Source of the DNA: Candidatus Thioglobus sp.
GTDB taxonomy: Bacteria; Pseudomonadota; Gammaproteobacteria; PS1; Pseudothioglobaceae
NCBI GenBank assembly: GCA_015163925.1
Contig: JAAOIF010000048.1
Span: forward strand, 1 to 5,258
DNA: 5,258 nt
Reading direction: 5' to 3'
Shown here: in pieces, positions 1-5,258 of the stretch
How the letters are laid out: each line of letters begins with the position of its first letter
Numbering within the stretch: position 1 is the stretch's first letter
The notes under the pieces: generated by a model
The model's database searches: none
What the model saw: the letters and a program-made list of their open reading frames with translations, nothing else
What the model was told of the DNA's origin: nothing
Program-made: the position numbers and the translations under genes

Positions 1-2579
1 TGATAAAAATCAGCCATAATTTGCTCCAATTCACGGCTCGGCATTTGCCCATGAGCGATGCGGATTTGCACATTCGGCATCAGCGATTTGAGCGTTTGCG
101 CCATATTATCAATGGAATCAATATCGTTATGAACCACGAAAATTTGCCCGCCGCGATGCAGTTCCCGCGAGCAAGCCTCGCTAATAGTTTCATCATTCCA
201 GACGCTCACAAAAGTCTGAATGGCGCTACGACCCCTCGGCGGCGTGGCAATAATTGACATCTCCCGCAGCGAGCCGAGCGCCATATTCAGAGTGCGCGGA
301 ATCGGCGTGGCAGTCATGGTCAAAATATCACTCTGGCCCCTGAGTTTTTTCAGCGTCTCTTTTTGCTTCACCCCAAAACGATGCTCTTCGTCAATAATTA
401 TCAGCCCTAATTTTTTGTATTGTATGTTGCCGTGAATTAGCTTGTGAGTGCCGATGACAATATCAATTTTGCCGTCCAATAATTGCTGCTTAATTTGCCC
501 TTGCTGCTTGCCGGTTTGAAAACGCGACAGCGCCGAAATGCTAATCGGATAATTGCTAAAACGCTCTGAAAACGACTGGTAATGCTGGTTTGCCAGTAGT
601 GTTGTCGGCACTAAAATTGCCACTTGCCGGCCTGCCTCCACCGCCAAAAATGCAGCACGCATAGCAATTTCAGTCTTACCAAAACCGACATCGCCGCAAA
701 CTAATCGGTCCATCGGCTTGTCAGATTGCATATCCGCCAGCACCTCAGCAATAGTTTTGAGCTGGTCGGCGGTTTCCTCAAACTGAAATCCGGCAACAAA
801 TGATGAGTAAGAATCGCTTGGCTTCGGATAAGCAAAACCCACTTGCGCTTGGCGTTTGGCGTAAATTTCCAACAGCTCGGCGGCAATATCATACAAAGAT
901 TCGCCAGCTTTTTGCTTGGCACGACTCCACTGATTGCCGCCGAGCTTGTGCAATGGCGCATTTTCAGTGGCAGCGCCGGAGTAACGAGAAATCAGATTTA
1001 GCGAAGTCATCGGCACCATCAGTTTTGCCCCGCCGGCATATTCTAATTGCAAAAAGTCCTGTTCTAATTCATCAAAAGTTTGCGTTTTTAGCCCCAGATA
1101 GCGACCAACTCCGTAATTTTCATGCACAATCGGGTCGCCAATTTTAATCTCCACCAGAGATTTAATCGCCTCATCAAAATCCTTATGCTTGGCACGCCGC
1201 CGCCTTTGCTGCTTGACCACGGCCGCGCCAAATAAATCTGCCTCAGTGATAATTGCAATTTTCTCAGTCCGCAAACCCTCGTTCAGATTAGCATTAGTGA
1301 TGCAAAATTTCTGCTGACTTTGGGAAAATGCTTGCCAATTTTCAACCGGCTCTGGCGTTAAATTATGATTTTCCAGCAGCTCGCAGAGCACACTTTGCCG
1401 CCCTTTGGACTCACAAACGATTAGTATTTTGCCGTCAAATTTGTTGATAAAATTCAGTAATTTTGATAATGGATTTTTGGCTTGCGCTTGGATTTTTACC
1501 GGCGGCAGCAATTTACTGGCAAAATTCAATCCAGATTTTTTGGTAATTTTTGATAAATTAATTAGTAATTGCTGCCCGGATTTCAGCTGGCTAAATAATT
1601 CTGATTTGCTCAAAAAAACTGATTCAATCGGCAACGGCTGCCGCTCTAAATTGCCGCTGGCGTATTTGTGCCGAGTGGAAATTTCTGCAAAAACTTCCTC
1701 TGCCAATTCGCTAAAACCCTGATGGCTGGCGAGAATTGAGTCATCTGGCAAGTAGTCAAATAAAGTGTTGGTGTGGCTGAAAAATAGCGATAAGTAAAAT
1801 TCAATGCCGCCGAGCAAGCGCGATTCTGCCACGGCGTTGGGAATCAAATCCTGCGCGGACGGCACTTGCTCAAAGGCTTTGAAATAGTTGGTTTGGAACA
1901 ATTTACGGCTTTGCTCATCGGTGGCAAATTCTCTGGCAGGCAGTAATGAGATTTGCTCAGTTGCCGCAAATGAGCGCTGGGTTAATGGCTCAAAAGCGCG
2001 AATGGATTCAATTTCTTGGTCAAATAAATCAATTCGGAAAGGCGTTTTTGCCCCCATCGGGTAGAGGTCAATCAGCGAGCCTTTGACGCTAAATTCGCCG
2101 TGTTGCATGACTTTTGCCGTTCTGTTGTAGCCGATTTTTAGTAATTTTTCAATCAAATTTTGCAGATTAATTTGCTTGCCGGAGCGCAAATCAAAGCTGT
2201 ATTTTTTGCTAAATTCTAACGGACAAAGCCTTTGTAGCAAGCTTTCCAAAGTGGTTATGACAATTCCGCATTTGAGTTCTGGCAGCTTTGAGAGAGTTTT
2301 TAAGCGCTCAGAAGTAATGTCCGGATGCGGCGAAAAATGGTCAAACGCCAACACTTCCCAGCTGGCAAAATTTAAGATTTCCAAGCCGTCATTATAAAAA
2401 TTCAGCGCGGCAAGCAACTGTTCAGAATGGCTAATATCGCTTGCTACAACTAACAAAACCCGATTTTGCGCCTTGGCAAATTCCACCAAAGCTAACGCCT
2501 CGGCGCTGCCATAAAGTGAGCCCCAGTGGAATTTTTGCCCTGCTGCAAAAGCATCATTTTGCGAATAAAGGTAAGGCAT
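1..2579 (-). CDS. mfd: Transcription-repair coupling factor Mfd, C-terminus cut by window edge
   Basis: Mfd is a DNA translocase that pushes or removes RNA polymerase stalled at DNA lesions and recruits UvrA for nucleotide excision repair. The frame stays open from the ATG at 2579 to the left edge, giving 859 codons of a protein usually about 1,150 residues long. Lost are most of the second translocase lobe, the TRG motif and the C-terminal UvrA-masking domain. Visible in order: a degenerate UvrB-like module (about 1-340, with SWEVL and FSPHPDI stretches); a linker domain; the polymerase-interacting domain from about 481 (IVHENYGVGRY); and translocase lobe 1 with Walker A GDVGFGKT (629-636, Lys635), DEEH (730-733) and TMTATPIPRT (754-763). 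HGQM (843-846) lies in lobe 2. Numbering runs one ahead of E. coli, with no sign of a frameshift. The start gives the family's normal N-terminus; no Shine-Dalgarno is visible. It lies 23 bp after maf, probably in one operon. The family call is very secure. Confidence 0.97.
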   Translation of the reverse strand, partial: MPYLYSQNDAFAAGQKFHWGSLYGSAEALALVEFAKAQNRVLLVVASDISHSEQLLAALNFYNDGLEILNFASWEVLAFDHFSPHPDITSERLKTLSKLPELKCGIVITTLESLLQRLCPLEFSKKYSFDLRSGKQINLQNLIEKLLKIGYNRTAKVMQHGEFSVKGSLIDLYPMGAKTPFRIDLFDQEIESIRAFEPLTQRSFAATEQISLLPAREFATDEQSRKLFQTNYFKAFEQVPSAQDLIPNAVAESRLLGGIEFYLSLFFSHTNTLFDYLPDDSILASHQGFSELAEEVFAEISTRHKYASGNLERQPLPIESVFLSKSELFSQLKSGQQLLINLSKITKKSGLNFASKLLPPVKIQAQAKNPLSKLLNFINKFDGKILIVCESKGRQSVLCELLENHNLTPEPVENWQAFSQSQQKFCITNANLNEGLRTEKIAIITEADLFGAAVVKQQRRRRAKHKDFDEAIKSLVEIKIGDPIVHENYGVGRYLGLKTQTFDELEQDFLQLEYAGGAKLMVPMTSLNLISRYSGAATENAPLHKLGGNQWSRAKQKAGESLYDIAAELLEIYAKRQAQVGFAYPKPSDSYSSFVAGFQFEETADQLKTIAEVLADMQSDKPMDRLVCGDVGFGKTEIAMRAAFLAVEAGRQVAILVPTTLLANQHYQSFSERFSNYPISISALSRFQTGKQQGQIKQQLLDGKIDIVIGTHKLIHGNIQYKKLGLIIIDEEHRFGVKQKETLKKLRGQSDILTMTATPIPRTLNMALGSLREMSIIATPPRGRSAIQTFVSVWNDETISEACSRELHRGGQIFVVHNDIDSIDNMAQTLKSLMPNVQIRIAHGQMPSRELEQIMADFY

Positions 2580-2602
2580 TTTTGGGCTAATTAGTAATGA
2601 AT

Positions 2603-3175
2603 TTAAAGCACATTAATGCCTTCATTTTCCAGCATTTTGATGAGTTGAATTAGCGGCAAACCGATTAGAGCATTTGGGTCATTTCCCTCAAAACCCTTTA
2701 GCAAAGCCACTCCCAAGCCTTCGGATTTGAAGCCGCCAGCACAATTATAAGGCTTGTCAGTTTGCAGATAATTTTCAATTTGTGCTAAATTTAGAGTTTT
2801 AAAAATCACAGAAAATGGCTCAATAATAATTTGCATCTTGGCAGTTTTTGTATTTAAAAGTGCCAAACTTGTCAGAAAATCTACCCGTTTTCCAGAGCTT
2901 TTTTGTAATTGTTTCAGCGCATTTTTATGAGTTTTCGGCTTGCCCAAAATCTCCCCGTCCAGCAGCATAATTTGGTCAGAGGCAATAATTAGGCCTTGCT
3001 GAGTTTTTTCAACTTCCAAAGCTTTTTGCTCCGCCAAGCGCCAAACCAACTGCTCTGGCGGCTCATTCGGCTTTTGCGATTCGTCAATATTTGGCGCTTG
3101 TGCTGAAAATTCCAGCCCAAGTTTGCTGAGTATTTTTTTTCTAAAAGGCGAAGATGAGGCGAGAATTAGCAACAT
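2603..3175 (-). CDS. yceF: Maf-family nucleoside triphosphate pyrophosphatase, YceF type
   Basis: Maf proteins are small cytoplasmic enzymes that hydrolyse non-canonical or modified nucleoside triphosphates to the monophosphate and pyrophosphate. The YceF branch prefers 7-methyl-GTP, while the YhdE branch acts on dTTP and UTP. At 190 residues this is full family length. It has the N-terminal phosphate-binding motif ASSSPFRKK (6-14), the Asp-Glu pair at 31-32, SDQ (66-68) with Asp67 as the expected catalytic acid, DGEILGKP (73-80), and CAGGFKSEG (145-153) followed by DPNALIGLP (166-174). SDQ and CAGGFKSEG match YceF rather than YhdE, so 7-methyl-GTP specificity is inferred. The ATG at 3175 is well constrained: an in-frame TGA lies nine codons upstream with no ATG, GTG or TTG between, and the motif must begin near residue 6. 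No Shine-Dalgarno is visible. It precedes mfd by 23 bp and diverges from folA. Confidence 0.95.
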   Translation of the reverse strand: MLLILASSSPFRKKILSKLGLEFSAQAPNIDESQKPNEPPEQLVWRLAEQKALEVEKTQQGLIIASDQIMLLDGEILGKPKTHKNALKQLQKSSGKRVDFLTSLALLNTKTAKMQIIIEPFSVIFKTLNLAQIENYLQTDKPYNCAGGFKSEGLGVALLKGFEGNDPNALIGLPLIQLIKMLENEGINVL

Positions 3176-3192
3176 TAAAGCGAGTAGTATTT

Positions 3193-3211
3193 GTAAAATA
3201 ACTCATTTTAC
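3193..3211. repeat. Perfect 7-bp inverted repeat in the divergent maf/folA gap
   Basis: The arms GTAAAAT (3193-3199) and ATTTTAC (3205-3211) are exact reverse complements separated by AACTC. The repeat sits in the 52-bp AT-rich region (3176-3227) that must hold the promoters of both maf and folA, unless one is transcribed from further away. A symmetric site there could be an operator for a dimeric regulator acting on both genes. It matches no operator I recognise. Short AT-rich palindromes also arise easily by chance, so a regulatory role is only a suggestion. I could not place convincing -35/-10 pairs for either direction in this gap. Confidence 0.35.
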
Positions 3212-3227
3212 TTGACTTAAATATTTT

Positions 3228-3713
3228 ATGCGATTATCAATTATTGTGGCAATGGACGGCAAGCGGCTGATTGGCAAAAACAACGCCCTGCCGTGGCATT
3301 TGCCGGCGGATTTGGGCTATTTTAAAAAAACCACGATGGGCAAAACTGTGCTGATGGGGCGCAAAACTTATGATTCTATTGGCAAGCCGTTGCCGAATCG
3401 GCGGAATATTATTATCAGTCGGAATTTGGATTATCAGGCTGCCGGCTGCGAGGTAATGCCGAGTATTGAGGCGGCTTTTGAGCTTTTGAAAAATGAGCCA
3501 GAGGTGATGGTAATGGGCGGCGCTTGCCTTTACAGCCAGATTTTGCCAAGCTGTGAGCGGCTTTATATTACTGAAATTGAGGGCGATTTTTCGGGTGACG
3601 CATATTTTCCAGAGTTTGATAAAAGTGATTTTCAAGAGGTCAGCCGGACGAGTTATCAGCCTGATGAGAAAAATTCTCACAAGTATCATTTTGTGATTTT
3701 AGATAGAAAATAA
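3228..3713 (+). CDS. folA: Dihydrofolate reductase
   Basis: This cytoplasmic enzyme reduces dihydrofolate to tetrahydrofolate with NADPH. It sustains thymidylate, purine and methionine synthesis and is the target of trimethoprim. The 161-residue protein is full length for the chromosomal type (E. coli has 159). Key segments are IVAMDGKRLIG (6-16), the ALPWHLPAD substrate loop (20-28) with Asp28 as the catalytic acid (E. coli Asp27), the NADPH-binding MGRKTYDSIGKPLPNR (43-58), MGGACLY (96-102) with the conserved Gly-Gly, and YITEI (113-117) with Thr115 corresponding to E. coli Thr113. The NSHKYHF stretch near the C-terminus is also typical. The ATG at 3228 is the only standard start, because an in-frame TGA lies at 3213-3215. 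No Shine-Dalgarno precedes it; the upstream bases are A/T-rich. It stands alone on the plus strand, diverging from maf and converging on the acyltransferase. I see nothing like a plasmid-borne resistance type. Confidence 0.97.
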   Translation: MRLSIIVAMDGKRLIGKNNALPWHLPADLGYFKKTTMGKTVLMGRKTYDSIGKPLPNRRNIIISRNLDYQAAGCEVMPSIEAAFELLKNEPEVMVMGGACLYSQILPSCERLYITEIEGDFSGDAYFPEFDKSDFQEVSRTSYQPDEKNSHKYHFVILDRK

Positions 3714-3718
3714 TGTTT

Positions 3719-4783
3719 TTAAGAGGCGAATTTTGCCTTTAATTTTAGCAATGGTTTTTCAATAATTACAAAAGAAATTTGGGCAATTCCGATGGTGAAA
3801 AACAGTGATAAAATAATTTTTACAACTATGGAATCACCGACCGGAATGAAGAAAAAATTGGCGATTTTGTCATAATGGGCAACAATAATATTATGATATA
3901 AATACAGCCCGTAGCTGATTTTGCCCAAGTGAATAGTAATTTTATTATGCAAAATATTCTGTTTATTAGTCTTGGAAAATAAGGCAAAAAGTACTAATCC
4001 GCCGGCGAAAATTACAATAAAAAATTTGCCAACTGACCAAAATAATACTTGCCAGCCGAACATAATTTTCATCCAAGCGAAAATGTAATAACCCAAAATT
4101 CCGCCAGCAATCATAGGCAGGGCGTAGGTTTTGAGCCTTTTGGAATTTTTCTGATACAGCAAAGCAAATAATCCGCCTAAGGCGAGGCTGTCTAAATTTG
4201 CCAAAGTGAAGACTTCAATCTGCGGCGAAATACTGTAATTTTCAAGCGTCAAATAGACTCTTGAGGCAATTGAAATTGCAATAATTGTGGCAAATAATCC
4301 TAATAAAAATCGGTAATTATTTTTCAAAGTCAAAATCAAAAATGGCCAAATAATATAAAATTGTTCCTCAATCGACAAAGTCCAAAGATGAGAATTTGCA
4401 TTCAGCCAAGTGTCATTATTGAAAATATAAATATTGGTCAAATACGCCCACGGCATCAGCCCTGCCTGATGAATATTTTCTAAATTAAAGATAAAAATAA
4501 TCAATAAATAAAGGTAATAAATCGGGAAAATTCGCAGTGAGCGGCGGGCGTAGAAATTTTTGAAACTCACCTGAAATGGCTCATTTTCATCAATTGCTAA
4601 TAAAATTTTGGTGATTAAAAATCCGCTCAAAACAAAGAAAATCATCACCCCTAAACTGCCCATTGGAAAGAGCAAAACGGTGTTTTCTTGCCAAGTCCAT
4701 ATCTGAAAAATATGGGCAAATATTACCAAAAATACTGCATAAAATCGCAGGCTGTCTAAGTGTTTGAAATAAAGTTTTGGCAT
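3719..4783 (-). CDS. Membrane acyltransferase, acyltransferase-3 (OafA/YrhL) family
   Basis: Acyltransferase-3 proteins are integral inner-membrane enzymes that move acetyl or other short acyl groups onto sugars of lipopolysaccharide, peptidoglycan, capsules or secondary metabolites. This 354-residue protein has the single-domain layout with no C-terminal SGNH esterase domain. It shows the family's R-X10-H motif in the first membrane segment (Arg13 to His24), GSLGVMIFFVLSGFLI (42-57), the Arg-rich loop ARRSLRIFPIYY (79-90) and SHLWTLSIEEQFY (131-143). About ten hydrophobic segments can be picked out, including roughly 14-30, 40-60, 86-100, 158-172, 190-210 and 325-345. The acceptor and acyl donor cannot be told from sequence; O-antigen or another surface glycan is a guess. 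The ATG at 4783 has a good ribosome site and starts at the usual KHLDSLR N-terminus. It follows gltB by 12 bp, so co-transcription is likely. The gene looks AT-richer than its neighbours, partly explained by Phe, Ile, Leu and Lys use. Confidence 0.9.
   Translation of the reverse strand: MPKLYFKHLDSLRFYAVFLVIFAHIFQIWTWQENTVLLFPMGSLGVMIFFVLSGFLITKILLAIDENEPFQVSFKNFYARRSLRIFPIYYLYLLIIFIFNLENIHQAGLMPWAYLTNIYIFNNDTWLNANSHLWTLSIEEQFYIIWPFLILTLKNNYRFLLGLFATIIAISIASRVYLTLENYSISPQIEVFTLANLDSLALGGLFALLYQKNSKRLKTYALPMIAGGILGYYIFAWMKIMFGWQVLFWSVGKFFIVIFAGGLVLFALFSKTNKQNILHNKITIHLGKISYGLYLYHNIIVAHYDKIANFFFIPVGDSIVVKIILSLFFTIGIAQISFVIIEKPLLKLKAKFAS
3722..3746 (+). terminator. Possible weak intrinsic terminator of folA
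   Basis: Nine bases past the folA stop codon, AGGCGA (3724-3729) can pair with TTTGCCT bases at 3733-3738, including one G-T wobble, around a three-base loop. One further wobble and one A-T pair extend the stem to 3722-3740. AATTTT follows, an imperfect T tract in the folA direction. In the opposite direction the hairpin is not immediately followed by a T run, so it suits folA better. It lies inside the last codons of the acyltransferase gene. The stem is short, and I regard the call as tentative. Confidence 0.3.
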
Positions 4784-4788
4784 TTTTT

Positions 4789-4793
4789 TCTCC
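4789..4793 (-). promoter_or_regulatory. Shine-Dalgarno of the acyltransferase gene
   Basis: On the minus strand GGAGA lies five bases upstream of the ATG at 4783, in the 12-bp gap after the gltB stop codon. This is the only clear Shine-Dalgarno among the starts visible in the window, and it fixes the start. Its position right after gltB suits reinitiation by ribosomes finishing GltB. Confidence 0.75.
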
Positions 4794-4795
4794 GA

Positions 4796-5258
4796 TTATT
4801 TTTTGGTGTTTTTGGCATTTAAAATTTGCTTTAAATCTTTTGGCATAACTTTTACAAAGTGCTTTAATTCTTTGTTCCAGTTGTCCAAAATGCGTTTTGC
4901 AAGTGCTGAATTTGTGAATTTTGCATGCTTGGAAACAAACTCAAAAAGCTCTTTTTGCGCCTCATCGTCCATTGGGTCAAGGTCAATCATAGCGGGGTTT
5001 ATCAGCGATTTGAAAGTATCATTTGGATTATAAATATAAGCGATTCCGCCGCTCATTCCAGCGCCAAAATTGCGCCCGACCTCGCCGAGAATAATCGCCC
5101 GCCCGCCGGTCATATATTCGCAGCCATGGTCGCCAACCCCTTCTACCACTGCGATTGCTCCAGAATTTCGCACACAAAATCGCTCCGCCACGCAGCCTGA
5201 AAGATACATTTCTCCAGCCGTAGCGCCGTAGCCGCAGACATTTCCGGCGATGATTTCT
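4796..5258 (-). CDS. gltB: Glutamate synthase (GOGAT) large subunit, C-terminal fragment
   Basis: GltB, with its partner GltD, makes two glutamates from glutamine and 2-oxoglutarate using NADPH; it is the nitrogen-assimilating GOGAT step. Only the last 153 codons or so are in the window; the gene continues off the right edge. The visible part is the end of the GXGXG beta-helix domain: [16 protein letters not shown], then [28 protein letters not shown] and [15 protein letters not shown] charged tail follows, containing the typical [11 protein letters not shown] ending. The glutaminase and FMN/iron-sulfur synthase domains lie outside. The ATG at 5209 is an internal methionine, since the frame and the GXGXG homology continue upstream to the edge. 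gltD, often directly downstream, is absent here; the next gene is an acyltransferase. gltD may lie upstream or elsewhere. A ferredoxin-dependent GOGAT has the same domain and cannot be excluded from this fragment. Confidence 0.95.
   Translation of the reverse strand, partial: EIIAGNVCGYGATAGEMYLSGCVAERFCVRNSGAIAVVEGVGDHGCEYMTGGRAIILGEVGRNFGAGMSGGIAYIYNPNDTFKSLINPAMIDLDPMDDEAQKELFEFVSKHAKFTNSALAKRILDNWNKELKHFVKVMPKDLKQILNAKNTKK

Noticed and set aside
701..1147. Open frames at 701-961 (minus) and 800-1147 (plus).
   Set aside because: Both lie within the mfd coding frame, which is confirmed by motifs on each side; the translations have no recognisable features.
1..2579. mfd as a naturally truncated gene or pseudogene.
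   Set aside because: The frame is open right to the window edge with no stop or frameshift; the missing C-terminus is due to the window boundary.
3141..3206. Short minus-strand frame of 21 codons starting at an ATG upstream of maf and overlapping the maf start in another frame.
   Set aside because: No ribosome site, no recognisable product, and it would be expected by chance in this sequence. It is not in frame with maf, so it is not an alternative maf start.
3212..3240. TTGACT at 3212-3217 as a -35 box for folA.
   Set aside because: A -10 at normal spacing would fall inside the folA coding region (TATCAA at 3235-3240), downstream of the start codon.
3237..3689. A 150-codon minus-strand frame opposite folA.
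   Set aside because: It is the antisense shadow of a fully conserved folA; its protein resembles nothing and has no ribosome site.
4796..5209. ATG at 5209 as the true start of a small 137-residue protein.
   Set aside because: The frame and the GltB homology continue upstream to the window edge ([11 protein letters not shown]), so this is an internal methionine of gltB.

Overview
This window looks like an ordinary housekeeping stretch of a bacterial chromosome, most likely from an AT-leaning gammaproteobacterium. That assignment is an inference. The Mfd, YceF-type Maf and DHFR proteins can each be aligned by eye with their Escherichia coli counterparts at nearly the same residue numbers, and GltB carries its usual C-terminal domain. 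I cannot name a genus. I see no RNA gene, transposon, CRISPR array, prophage or defence genes, and no new multi-gene system.

Layout. Positions 1-2579 (minus strand) hold the first 859 codons of mfd, the transcription-repair coupling factor; its C-terminal part lies off the left edge. At 2603-3175 (minus), 23 bp upstream of mfd, is a Maf-family nucleotide pyrophosphatase of the YceF type, so maf and mfd are probably co-transcribed. A 52-bp AT-rich gap carrying a perfect 7-bp inverted repeat separates maf from the divergent folA (3228-3713, plus; dihydrofolate reductase). folA converges on a membrane acyltransferase (3719-4783, minus), with 5 bp between their stop codons. The acyltransferase lies 12 bp downstream of the 3' end of gltB (4796 to the right edge, minus; glutamate synthase large subunit) and was probably transcribed with it.

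There are therefore three transcription blocks: gltB then acyltransferase leftward, folA rightward, and maf then mfd leftward. Functionally these are nitrogen assimilation plus an envelope modification enzyme, folate and thymidylate supply, and nucleotide-pool sanitation with transcription-coupled DNA repair. The most checkable oddities are: a glutamine in Mfd where the E. coli RNA polymerase-contact leucine should be; a membrane acyltransferase where gltD often sits; the small palindrome in the maf/folA gap; and the absence of visible Shine-Dalgarno sequences for mfd, maf and folA.
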